DNA from: Choanephora cucurbitarum
Taxonomy: Eukaryota; Mucoromycota; Mucoromycetes; Mucorales; Choanephoraceae
Direction of reading: 5' to 3'
Assembly: GCA_025331435.1 (NCBI GenBank)
Contig: JAIWNI010000025.1
Location: 264,689-328,688 of the forward strand
Length of the DNA stretch: 64,000 bases
Part shown: positions 46,040 to 58,231 of the stretch, one piece after another
Numbering within the stretch: the first letter of the stretch is position 1
Layout: every line of letters starts with the position of its first letter
Program-made: the position numbers and the translations under genes
Notes under the pieces: model-generated
What the model saw: only the letters and a program-made list of their open reading frames with translations
Databases searched by the model: none
What the model was told of the DNA's origin: nothing

Positions 46040-48422
46040 TTACATGATGCCATTAGTGTTTCTTTGTTGCTGTTGTTGTTGTTGTTGTTGCTGCTGCTGC
46101 TGTTGCTGTTGTTGTTGAGCTGCTGCTAAAGCCATTTGAACAGCAGTTCGATTTGGGTTAGATGCACCGTTTACAGCTGCTGCCATATTAGCAGCGATCA
46201 TACCATTTGCCATAGCTACAGCAGCTTGTTGTGGTGTCATACGGGATCGACTTGCTTGTCGTTTCAAGGGATGTCCTGCTATACCTGGGGAAGCAGAACG
46301 GTTCCCATCTGCTAGGTTTAGACCATTTGCTATACCATTGGTGTTATTCCCATTTGAATTGGCGGCAGCAGCAGCGGCAGCAGCAGCAAGCGCAGCTGCA
46401 TTTCCGCCTGTGGCTAATGATAAGCGTTGAGATGAAGCCGCTATGGCCGATGCAGCAGAGGGCCCAGAAGCAATACCATTGTTTACATTTGTTGAAGCAG
46501 CGGCAGCGGCAGCAGCAGCAGCTTGATTTCTGGCAGCTTGAATATTGATCATATTCATTGGTGTCAAGAAGGGAATGGTGACAAGGCTTCGGAGTTCCAT
46601 TTCGGAAAGAAGTTGAGTCCTGTGCCTTAAATAACTAGTAGAGAGAGAGAGGCTGGGTAAATTCCATATTCTTTCCTTTTTTTTTCTTTTTTCTTCTTTT
46701 CTTTCTTACCTATCTTGCATTTCATCAACTTCTATATCAGAATCTTCATCATTTGAATCGAAATCAAACTGATATCGCTTTGTAGCAGATTCTTCTAATT
46801 GGACACCAGGTTTAGTTTTACCACCATGCGAAATAGGTCTTTGATAACCTGCTCGATCGATGAAGATACGACCCCCACGGCCTACACGCTTTCTGTAGCG
46901 AATACCATTAGAAGCAGTCTCAAAGAATTGCGATGGTAAAGAGGCAGGAAAAGGTTGGTATGAACACTAAATAAAATGGTATTTAGATATACTATGACAA
47001 GAAAACAAGATGGATAAACTTACGTTAGTAAGATCTTCATAGGGAGCATCCAGTTGTTTTTTGCGTGCCAAATCTGCCTCAATGGCCAATTGTGCAGGAG
47101 ACTTTTCAATACGTCCGTCATCCTTTTTAAGCCGGATTTTAATGGTAGCACTAAACAAAAAAAAATCAGTCTTTGCTTTCTCTTAGCTTTCTTGTACACT
47201 ACTTACCCAGATCCAATCGAGCTCTTTCTTTTCTTTTTAGAGGGCAACAACAAATCTTCGTCTTCTTTGATACCCAGGATTCTTTGGTACTCGCGCAACT
47301 TGCATTTCTTATCAAACGCAGTATGATCTAGCACCATTCCTTCCTTGCGAATCTTTTCTCTGCGCAACACCATCTCCAGTAGGTTGCGAGCCATTTCCAT
47401 CTCAGAGCGCAATTTACGAAGACGTTCCAAGGATTGCTGGTCTGTACGTCTTGTCTTTCTGACGGGCTTTGTTTCACGACGTCGAAAGCAAACATAGGGA
47501 TCAACTTCGTTCTTCATAAGTTCCTCATACTTGAGATCAGGAATGATACTATGGCCCTTGCGGTCTTGCTTGCGTTTTCTCCAATGAGCAAAGATAGGCT
47601 CTATCATGACAGGTGCTCTACTATGCAAAAAAGAAGATTCTGGTGCTAATTCCATGAAATTTGTATAATCTGGAATGTGTTCAGGATCCTTTATATGTAT
47701 GTTAGAAATCAGTCAAAAGAAAAAGGAAACCCAAGCAATATATAGAGACAAACAAGAGAGGGAGGGAACTTACTAAGTGAATGTGCGGTAGTTTCTCTTT
47801 TGTGACAGATTCAAATTCATACATAATTCTCTCAAAATCATCTTCTGATAGAGTTGGATGTTCTGCATTGAATTTATTTAGAAAAGATTCATCAACCTCA
47901 TCCATGAAATATGGACAACCAATTGTGTCTTCTACAGTAGAAGAGAAGCGAATCAAGGTGGAAGGCTCTTTGTACTTTTTCTTATATAATGATTCATAAT
48001 CTTTTGTATCAATTCTGTTGGAAGCATCAGGAATAGGAATGTAGCTTTCTACTTTGGCGCCTGTTGTCACAGCAGCCTGATGTGCAGAAATAGCTGCTTG
48101 TAAATCGTGCTGTTTTTAAAAAAAAAAAAAAGAGGGGTGTACGTAAGTCTGTGTTTTTTAGGAGAGGGGGGAAAGCCAAGAAAAAAAAATAAGGAAAACG
48201 TATGCGTGTGCATGCGTTATGTGTATATTTTGTATTATAAAATTAAGAGCATACCTCTTCTTCTTCTTCCTTTTCAACACCTGTTTCTATCTGTGGCACA
48301 GAGCGTTGTATCTGGTTTACAGTATCTGCAAGGTCTGGAAGTTGAGACTCTTTGTAGATGGGGAGTGGGTGTTTAGGTGAAAGCTTTTTAACTCTGAATC
48401 GAGAGACCATCTGGACAGGCAT
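46040..48422 (-). CDS. EPL1: Enhancer of polycomb-like protein Epl1 (NuA4 subunit)
   Basis: Scaffold of the NuA4 and Piccolo histone H4 acetyltransferase complexes, holding Esa1 and Eaf6. Six exons, 48422-48255, 48109-47774, 47688-47207, 47150-47024, 46966-46710, 46625-46040, close in frame to 651 aa. The N-terminal EPcA part has SRFRVKKLSPKHPLPIY, IRFSSTVEDTIGCPYFMDEV and DYTNFMELAPESSFL, then RKGHSIIPDLKYEELMKNEV and RRREIR-type basic stretches. The C-terminal 180 residues are low-complexity, with poly-Ala (A9, A10) and a Q run of about 18 before the stop. A second in-frame ATG lies four codons downstream (48410). It converges on POB3, 197 bp apart. Confidence 0.93.
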
Positions 48423-51400
48423 ACGTTGTTGAAAAAAAAAATAATAATTTACAAAAAAAAAATTTTTTTCTCTCACAGCTTTTACTCAGTACACACAAAA
48501 TATGAGAAAAATGCTGCGTAGTCAATAAAATAAAAAGAGAAAGGGAGAGGGAGGAATTATTAAGCTGAAAATAAGAAGGAGTCGAATAGATAGAGAGTTT
48601 ACAAAGTAAGCAGAGTAAGAGATAATCAAACTATCACAATCTATTTAAATTTATATACATTAAGTAGGGGGGGGCTAGGGAAAGAGTATACTTTTGAGCT
48701 ATTTTTTTTTTTCAGCGGTTAAGTGTTATACTAAGAGAATCATTGGCTTTTTTTTTTTACTAATAGATTCATACCCAGTAGCCATTCCTTTCTTTTTAAG
48801 TAGAGTGGCACCGAGGGAGGGCAAAGCTGGTTTCTAAAAAAGGAAACTGTAAAAATTGAGCAACTATTCTCATAGTGTGATGAAAAAGAAATATCTGAAG
48901 ATATCCCATTATGATAGAAATGTAGATCTATCAAGAAATAATTGAAAAGAAAAAAAAAAGAGGAGACATACAATAAAACCAAATGATAGTATCCTTCCGC
49001 TCTTCTATATGTTTTTACTAGCTTTGTCTTTCTTGCAATCGAAGCAGACAAAGCTACACAAACAAGTTTGTTTTGTTATGCAGCTTAAAGATAAGCAATA
49101 GGCTCAATTCAAGAGTGCCGTCTTTCAACATGAAAACACACTTGAGTAAGAATTCGCCATTTGATCCAAAAACGTTCTTGGTGTAAGAAAGCAGATTTTG
49201 TAAATATCAACGCTCCTAAATCATATAACTGTGAACAGTTTCAGAGCTCAATGTTTGAATATACACATATAGGGCTGTATATTTACATTGAACAGAAAAT
49301 ACGATGCTCTAATGAATTTCTTTTGAGCATAGGGCTTCGCCAAATCCAATCTTCTTGAATGTCAACTTCTTTAACAAATCTGTACAAAGCTAGTTTTTCT
49401 TTCTTAGTTCAAACTAAAGTTGTAGAGGATCAGACACATGGTCTATTTACATTATCCTTGGAATCTTGATACATCAAAAAAGCATGTCTTGTTCCAAGCA
49501 CTTTATGGATAACAAGAAGGATCCCATAAAGCAAATAAAAGTACATCATGCTCTAGAAACTTTCTGTCACCAACAGTTTGATGAAGTTCATCTTTCTTTA
49601 TAAGAGAGAGATCTTTTCATATATAAAACAAAGAGACCGCCCAATATATGAAGGCCTTGTTTGTTATAGATATCTCTTTTTAATGTTTTTATTAACATCA
49701 CTTCCAATCAGAATGTCTTATTTACATTGATGAATTGCCATGTTCATTGTGTGATTAAATAAAAAGAAACATCTCTTTTCTTTCTTTTATAAGAAAAGGA
49801 GACCTTTTGCTTTGGCATAAGCAAGACAATCTGCATTATCATGTTAACATATCCCTTTCTTTTTTTTTAGAATCATCCCTCATCGTTTAATCAGCACCTT
49901 TTTGGTTCCGTCATGATACCACTGGCTAATTCGTAGGGGAGTACATTTTCTTTCATAATTTCCTCCCGAGGGAGCGAGTTGAGGAGAGCAAAAGGTCAAT
50001 TTACTCCCTCTCCCCTCTCTGAGTTGACCGGTGCAGACAGATATTTTTACCTGTTTTTGTTTACTTGCTATCCTTGTTGGCGTTTCTCCAATGCATACAA
50101 ACTGTTGAGGAACGTAACAGTACATTTATATAGAATCTCTAAGGACTAAAAGAGATGTACTTCTCTGAATAAGGCTTTTTTTTTGTGCCAACTTTTTTTA
50201 TTCAGCAAGTAACACTTGTCCAACAACAAAGCTGGCCAATGCACGTTTGCCTCCGCTTCTTTTTGACAATGAAAAGCTAATAGTTCGCGCTCAAGAACTA
50301 GGTCTATAAAGCATTACTGCCGCGTGTATAAATGTGCATAGTAGATGTCTCAAAAGATTTTCAATGGAGCATCTTACCTTGAATGAAGCTGGACCAACTC
50401 GAGAGAACTACTTGAAAGATTAAGATAACAAATAGGCGAATTGACTATGAGCAAAAGCAGGATATCTAAACATGTTATCACTTTATTCTTTAGCTACTTT
50501 ATACTGTCTTTTCTTTGTAACAAAAAGCAATTCGAGAATACGCGAAGTAGTATCGCATCTGTTGGACTGAGCACCTTCACTATCATTGCTTTCTAGCCCA
50601 ACAGCGAAGGAGTTGTACATTTGTGGAAGAAATGTTGAATTAGACAGCCATGTTTTTAAAGAGAAGTATACTAATCATCTGTTAAAGGTGCTCATAAAGT
50701 CGTGGTACGCTAATCGTTGAAGTGAATGATCTTGCAATTCATTGTTATTGACTAGACTACCTCCATACACAAAATAACAGACACTCAATCACAAATTAGG
50801 GGACTTGTCATGATTAGCTTATCAATACTTTCGCATAAGAGTTTTAATGCGAAAGTTCTCAAAATTAGAGACATAGGTTAGTGAACAAGATAGGAAAGTC
50901 AACTCCAGAAGCCAAATCAAATTGTTCAACTTTGCTTGTAAGTCTCATGCAATTATCAGTATAACAAGGCCCGTGCTTCCTTTGCTGCATTTTGTTGAGC
51001 CTAGAAGTGCTAGTACAATTACACCATAATTCAATGCAGCAAACATGAGGGTTATCAACTGCAATTCCAAAATGTATTTGATGTTTTGAGATTGACATAT
51101 GTTCCAGTAGCCAAACGTGAAATTCGCAAGCTCAAGGACAGTATACTGATGATAGGTAAACAATAGTGCCATATTACGCGTTCTTATTATTTTAGCAAGT
51201 GTGTAAAGAGAAAGTTCGCTTTTGGGCTCAAGTTTCATGTTCCAAAGAGATTGGTTACTATTAAAGAAAATTGTGTCCTACAAAGTCTTTGAGTCCTACA
51301 AGCTATAATGTTAGATAATAACATGATGACGCAGAAAGTAAGCATTCGCTTAATAATGAATTGTTGTCAACAGAGGTTTGATAATATGTGGTTTATATAA

Positions 51401-53151
51401 TAAAATTAAAACGATAGACCGACCATAGAAAGTCTGTTTGAAAGGGTCGAACAAACGTATCCAATTACATTCAGCTCAAAAGGGAACACTTTACTATTTC
51501 TTCCGATTTACACATTCACTATTCTAACTATTATTTGGAGGTGATGTGTATTTTTCATAATCTTACACGGAGCTCTTTTTTTTTTTCATGAAGCGCATCT
51601 AATGTGATGGGTCATAAGATGCTCACTTTTTTGTCATCCAAATAAAGTTTTTTTTTGTTGTTGTTCAAAAAAGGAGCAATTGATCGTTTGGGTTGAATGA
51701 GAATAAATTTAGGTTTTGAAGGATCAGGCCCACAAACTTTATTTTTCTGCGATCTGATAAGCCAGTGTCTAGAGTATAGTGATGCTATGCTCTTTATATC
51801 CACATCTATCTTTTCTTTGTCCATAAGATCACTTGTATGTTGAGTGATTCTGAAAAAGAAAAACTGTTGTTTCATTTGTTTCTTTTCATTGATATACAGA
51901 TACGTTCTTGTTACAACATCATTCTAGTATATTGAAACGACATGTAATGCGATTAGCAATTAGCTGGACATCAAAGTACTTGTTCCTTTAAGGGACTTCG
52001 TTGCTTTCTTTGATCCTTCCCGACCGGGGTTTATTTTTATTTATTTTTTAGTTTTGTACGTCCTGATGAGATTCAAAAGCAAGATCGTACAAAAGAAAAA
52101 ACGGCTGTGAAGGCCGGACACCGATATGCCCCGATTTAACCAAATTTGACAGATTTGCTACAAATTCAAATCAAAAGAATAGGCTGTTTAAAAGGTAGCT
52201 AGTATATCTTCTGAAATTGGATCATATTTTTTGTACTAGCGCATAATGTCGTGATAACCAACGGCTGCTTGTTGTTTGCCAATATAGTATAGCTGGCGTA
52301 AATAACCCATAAATGAACCAATTAAGGAAATTGCAAAGCAAGATAAACAATAACTATGGTTCAATGAGCGGTGTATTTATTGGAAGTACGAAAGATAAAA
52401 AAAACTAGAAAATATTTCTAGTGATGCTTGCTCTCACTAAAAGGGGTTGACTTGTCTATTGCTGTAAAGCCAATAAATTAACGAAGAGAAAAGAAAAAGA
52501 AAGTCTTGTAGAGGAAGAGATTTTGTAATCCAAAATCAAACAATGGAACTTGATTTGTATGGACACAACATACCAAATTTGTATTTTGAGCTTATTCGTA
52601 TTTGATTTAAGACTTTGCGGTATCACGCTAACTTGGTTTATGTACTCATTGTGCTCAAAGTTTTCTTTATAATAAATGAACAATCTGCAAGCTTATTGAC
52701 TGAAGCATTTGTAGCTGGCTGGCCTATCTACATGTCGGTTTTTTCTTTCTCAAATTTCATGTCAGAAGATTGCAATATTATGCTTGCTAATCATGTCTAT
52801 TCTTGAAAGAAAATAAAAAAAAGTATGTGTTACTTTGTGAAAATTTGTGTCTAAAGCAAACTTGTTTTTTTTCGACAACTGCGCAACTCCCCGTTTTTTC
52901 AATGAAATTTGTAACACTTGCAAATTGTGATAAAATACATCACGAAATTTTATAGATATAGAACAGGCTATGCTAAGGCGGAAATAATATATGATCATGC
53001 AAAAGCAAAGAGGAATATTTTATGTAATTAGAAATAGTAATGTAACGGTGATAATGCATGTATTACAAGAGGAATAATTATGTAGAAAAATTAAGGTAAT
53101 AAGAGATAGTATTACAAATCGTAATAATGGTTTTCGGGAGGTTTTTTTTGT
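48423..53151. other. Gene-poor region of about 4.7 kb
   Basis: No gene I can support. Short frames only (for example minus strand 50945-51238, with several hydrophobic stretches and no family I know). It contains A/T runs, G8 near 48667 and a hairpin at 52052-52094. No tRNA was recognised. Confidence 0.4.
52052..52094. repeat. 9-bp inverted repeat (hairpin)
   Basis: TTTTGTACG at 52052-52060 and CGTACAAAA at 52086-52094, loop of 25 bases. Role unknown. Confidence 0.6.
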
Positions 53152-55016
53152 CTAAAATACAAGGCCCTTGACCTTCTTCAAATGCTTGACGTCAATATCT
53201 TTCCAGAACATAATTGAAACCAAAGTAATTGAGTAGATACAGGTAGCAGCGATTAACATGAGTCTTTGAGTATCACTATAGGCTCTGTTGATGCCATCTC
53301 TTTCGGGGCTTCCGACAGGATAAGATGTCTGTACTGCGATTGAGCCATAGATTGCTTGCAAATCGCCTAAAGCGCTTTCAGGAAGGTTTTGAGCCAACTT
53401 TTGAGGGAAAAGACCAGTCCACATAGCACCAGCAATGGTAGAACCAATGGAACCAGCGACACTAGCAATCATGTTTTCCATAGCAAGGACGGCAGGCACA
53501 TACTGATGAGAGGCAACAGCCATGACTGTCATTTGTTCACAAATGACCAAAGTACCACCACCAAGAGCAATGAAAATTTGACACATAACAATAAAGCCGA
53601 TGTTGACATCAGGCTGGCGGAAGTGAATCATTAGACCAACACCTAAGATAGTAGCAGGAGCACCGAAATAAAGTGAGATCCATTTCAATCTACCGTTGTA
53701 GCGAATCAAGATACCCATAACAATTGCCCAGAAAGTAGAACCAATGGTATAGATGTTTGTGATGTAAGTAGCTTGAGAGATGGTGATGTTATACACGACA
53801 ATCAAGTAAGAGTAGAAGAAACTGTCCCAGAGATACCATGAAAGATAGATACTGACGACCATGGTGTAAGTAGAGAAGACAGTTCGGTCCATCATTAAGT
53901 TCCATGGAATGAATGTCTTGGAGGAACCATACTTTTCCCAGAAACCGAAGGCAATGATCAACAAACCGCCAATAACCAAGAAACAGATGATCAAAGGAGA
54001 CTTCCATTGCAAAGGCTGCTTTGCGTACAAGTTGAAGGAAAGCAAGAACAAGGCAAGACCGGCAACAATCAGCATTAAACCAATGATGTCGAATTCGCGC
54101 ATGTAGTAAACAAAAGATTCTTTCCATGTTCTGTTGTGTTCAACTTTAGGCATAAGACCTGCTTTGCGTGCCTTCAAGAGATTATAGTAGAACAAGCCAT
54201 ATAAGGGAGCACAAACAATAGGAATGACAATGGCCCAGATACCGAAGCCCCATCTGAATCCAATGGTATCTAAGATGCTTTGAGCAGCAGGTCCAAAAGC
54301 CCATACAGTAACAAGCCATGGGGAGGCAGAGAAAGCAATCATGAAAGCTCTGTTTCTAAGTGAAGTAGTATCAGCAATGAAAATGGTCATTGTAAAATTG
54401 AGAGTGGAAGAGCCGACTGAGTAGAAGACTTGAGCGGCACAGTATGTTTCGACGTTTTGACAAGCTGCCATCATAATTAAACCAAGAGTGATTGAACAGA
54501 CCATAAGACCGAAACATTGAGGACGACCCCATACGTTAAGCAACTTGGCATAGGGAAGTACAATAAGACCAGAAATTAGACCTGACATGATTTGTGTTGT
54601 AGCAGTTAAGGAGTGTTCTTGGAAAGAACTTGTGACATAGGGTGTCAGTGTTGAGTTGATACCAGAAGAAAACGCCAAGACGAAAGCAATGATCCAAATA
54701 CTATTTTATTTGGGAAAAGTAAAGTTAGTTTATGTCTTTCTTCAACCAATGCTACAAAAACTTACAGGATATAAGCAAGGATCAATTGACCTCTGGACCA
54801 CACTTGGTTTACTGCTTGAACACTTTGTACACCATATTGGAACTCGGATGTGTCAACTCCGCTTGACTTATCAGATTCACTATGATTTTCAAGGCCATCT
54901 TCAAGAGACAATTTAGATTTTGTAGTTGCAGCATCTACCATGCCGTTTTGGGTATCAAGTTCATCTTTAGCATCTGGTGCTGGAGCCGGCAGAAGAGATG
55001 GTAGTCTAAACTTCAT
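53152..55016 (-). CDS. Siderophore-type iron transporter, MFS superfamily
   Basis: Membrane transporter of the fungal siderophore-iron:H+ symporter family (Sit1/Arn type), expected to take up ferric siderophores. Two exons, 55016-54766 and 54700-53152, join in phase 2 and give about 599 aa, the usual length. An 80-residue cytosolic N-terminus precedes about 14 membrane helices. Family-like stretches are AFSSGINSTLTPYVTSSFQE early on, SLRNRAFMIAFSASPWLVTV, the middle pair DIIGLMLIVAGLALFLLSFN and the late SVAGSIGSTIAGAMWTGLFP. Substrate is not provable from sequence. Two iron-GATA-type sites lie 124 and 156 bp before the start, which supports an iron role. Confidence 0.85.
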
Positions 55017-55139
55017 TTTCTTTTTTTAAAGAGTTGAAAAGATGGTAGAAAGAGAAAGAAAGAGGAGGAAAAAAAGAGAGATGAAAAGATCAAGATTAAT
55101 ATAGGTTACAACAATTTATGTGTAACCCATATGAATATC

Positions 55140-55148
55140 ATCAGATAA
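55140..55148 (+). promoter_or_regulatory. Iron-GATA factor-type site (ATCAGATAA)
   Basis: Exact match to ATCWGATAA, bound by fungal iron-responsive GATA repressors (SreA, Urbs1, Fep1, Sfu1). It lies 124 bp before the start codon of the siderophore-type transporter. Confidence 0.62.
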
Positions 55149-55171
55149 AAAATAGAAAGATTTTTTAAGTC

Positions 55172-55180
55172 TTATCAGAT
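55172..55180 (-). promoter_or_regulatory. Iron-GATA factor-type site (ATCTGATAA on minus)
   Basis: Plus strand reads TTATCAGAT, the complement of ATCTGATAA. It is 23 bp from the other site and in opposite orientation. A third match (54868-54876) falls inside the coding region and is probably by chance. Confidence 0.62.
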
Positions 55181-58100
55181 TGTGATGAGGATCTCTTTTG
55201 TCTTTTTCAATTTAAATTTATTGGTCAAGCAAAACAAATAGAGCTCTACGTGTAACAGTAAAAGTTTTTTTTCTAAAAGAACATGACTGTTAAACACAGA
55301 ACAGAGAAGCTACATTCCTTTTTTTTTAGTCACCTCAAAAACTATCGGAGCTTCGTGTGCTACATCCAAATTACTATTTACACAATTTGTTTTTATCCAA
55401 GCATAGACAGGGTTTAACAGGTAACTCCCCGCTATTATTGTGCCTCCAAGTTGCCTTTGTTGGTAGAAATGTAACGGAAAGAAAAGACATTCTTGTCGAG
55501 ATTGAAGATCAGATTGTGTGGGTTTACAACAGCTACCAACATGATCTGTAGGAGCTTACATGTCTACCATTCGTTGCACCGTTTTTTGTACATAAAAGGA
55601 TAGGAGGAGGGAAATAACCTACAAGATTTGCAGTTTTGTCGCTTGAACGAACATCAATGAGATTTAATAGATTATTAATCAATATCACTAAGAATTTGAT
55701 GATACTGCATTTGATTTGAAATGATCATGCTTCGATTATATGAATCCGTCCGAGTGTGTAGTGCTTGAGCACAAATCGAAAATAGAGTTTCTGTAACTAG
55801 TAAGTATTAATCCAAGACCTAGCTCATATATTCTAACAAAACTACTAAGTTTTGACATGACTCATGTGTCTTGGAATAACTGATCTGAGCACTTACAAAC
55901 ATAGTTTTCTTTTTATTTTCAAAGAATGCATTAAGTCTAGCCAAACACTATAGACGTTTCTGAATTGGAATCAAGAGCTACTCTAGATTAAGTGAAACTA
56001 AACAGATGTTATACAAACCGATTATTTTCAGAGATTCTATCATCTCTCCCATTCGTCATAAAATTTCGATTTCGATTTAGAAGCCAAACGTTCGCGCAAT
56101 TACATATGCTGTGATAGTCTCACATTTTTATTGGAAGTCTTTTTGTCTTTGTGAATCCATCTCATGTATTTTTTATCGAGACAGGATCTACTTTTTAATG
56201 TTGAATGATGCGATAATATATTATTTCAAAAGTGTTTTTCAAGAAAAGCTTTCTAAGCGACTATCCATCTATAGATACTGCAAGATATGACCAAACATAA
56301 GTACTATACATCGATAAGCAGAATAGTTCTCATCAACGAATGAAACAATCTCTAAACCAAATGACGCTCAAGTCTAACAGAATGGAATAAAATTGACCTT
56401 CGATTGCTACAGGCTATACTCTATGCTTGCTCATAGCATCATTTTATCAATTCCCTTCTCCTCGGTCACTTATGTTATACATTGAAGAAGTTCAGAACTG
56501 ATTCCACGGTACAAGCTGTTATAACTTTAAGTTATTGACAGCGTAATTTCATAACTTAAAAATAAGACACCTTATCTATGAATTCAAAGTACACAATAGA
56601 GCATAGACGCTTTCTGAGAACGTTTAGAAAAACATATAATTGAAGATCAAATAATCCTGGTCTATGTCAATAAATCAATAGAAGTTTTAATAGTCTCGTT
56701 TAAAAGGGCAATCTACATACTACATGACGCATCAATACATACGAACATGAAATAAAAAAAAGAGCGCCTTTGATTGAGGTTGTCAGCAATATGTTTATGT
56801 CTGTTCTAAATTGGAGCATTGTTTGTTAATTGAAACGCTTGACGTATAGCAAATTTGAGCAGTCCTGTATTTCTACTACTAATTTTCTTTCTATGAAAAA
56901 TGGATAGAACTATCTTCAGGAGTGCAATATATGTTGATTTTCTCTCCGAAACGGAGAGGTTGTGTCAGGCTGACTACTCATTATATCTCTCAATGAGCTT
57001 TGAAAGAGTGGATGCTTTTAGAACTATTGATTTCTTGTCACAATTAAAGGGATATCTGTCAGGACAATCAGTAGACTTCGGTTATCAATCCAATAAGGTT
57101 TTGCCTTTGCAGCAAATATAGTAGATTGTCGAATAGCACAAAGCCAAAGGTTTCTTTTTTCTTCGTTTTGCGGCAAATGCGAATCGTGCTGAAAGAAAAG
57201 CAATAGTCAAAACCTGTTCGCTTTAAGCTGTATGAAAATACACAATAAGCCTAGTTCATTGCTCTATACTCTAAGTTTTGGTTTGCTTGGAGCATCTGAA
57301 AGACGGCTGTACTGTAGCTTATATATACCTTAACAGCCATCACTATACTACAGAAGGGTACCACTGCCTTTCTTACGAAAAAAGGAAGAAAGTATGTTAA
57401 AAGAAATAAAAAAAAACAATCAGAGTCAAAAGAAATGACATAGCAAAAGTTAATGACACATAATAAATGCTAAATAGACTGTCAAGGTGTATTTAAATTT
57501 TGATTTCTCCGTCTACTATCGTAGCGCAAACCACTTTTACAATTATCTAGTTGCAGAAATGTGGCACTTTCTCAAAACAGAACATTAGTATGGGTTCTCG
57601 TTGTATGAACCAAATGCTATTTTACTACAATTTCAAGACGCGAAAAGCCAGATGTATCTAAGAGAAATTCAATAGTATATGCTACACATTTGTATGATCT
57701 CTTTATTATTGCTAAGCGTCTCGTGTATGTCTCAATTGTTGAATAAAACTATCTCTAACATTCTGCTTTTGTAACTCACGCACTTGATTTATAAGTTATG
57801 CTAAACGAGCCAGTTGTATCAATAGCTCGTTCTTTCTTGCTAACTCAAAGATTACTCTACTGTATGCTATCAGCTTTACGTGTAGTCTTAGTTCTTTCTT
57901 TGTACCAATATTTCTGTAAGTTGAGTCCCAAGATTGATGTACTTTAATCTCAAATAAGTTAAATTTTCTGAATAAAATGCAAGAAGGTTTATGCATTAGT
58001 GTAGAAGAGACAAAATGATTTCCAAGCTTCAACTCGTGGTATTCTATGCGATCCTGTTCCAATATACTTTGGGTCGTATTGATCTACAAAAGGAAAAGAA

Positions 58101-58231
58101 AAAGCTATCTATATCATACCGTTCTGATAGCTAAATTCTAAAAGTGGATCTTGAAATAAATTAACGCACTTCAAAAAAAAAAAAGCCAAGTTTCATTGTT
58201 TTTCTTCTTAGAGGAATTCTACATAGACATA
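55181..58231. other. Gene-poor region of about 3 kb
   Basis: No gene I can support. The best frame (plus strand 56900-57121, 73 aa, no known domain) lacks other support. A minus-strand piece at 57796-58062 (MEQDRIEYHELKLGNHFVSS ... ELARKNELLIQLARLA) could be a decayed repeat. Confidence 0.4.

Noticed and set aside
45882..46118. Plus-strand frame ending in a long poly-Cys tail
   Set aside because: It is the antisense of the CAA/CAG run coding poly-Gln at the end of Epl1.
49880..50125. 81-residue minus-strand frame between EPL1 and the siderophore transporter
   Set aside because: No known motif, no splice context and low coding quality; likely chance in a long gene-poor region.
52052..52110. 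CTGATGAG in a stem, resembling a hammerhead ribozyme core
   Set aside because: The required GAAA after stem II is not in the right place and stem II does not form; only a plain 9-bp hairpin remains.
54868..54876. Third iron-GATA-type match
   Set aside because: It lies inside codons of the transporter (Glu-Ser-Asp-Lys) and is most simply explained by coding sequence.
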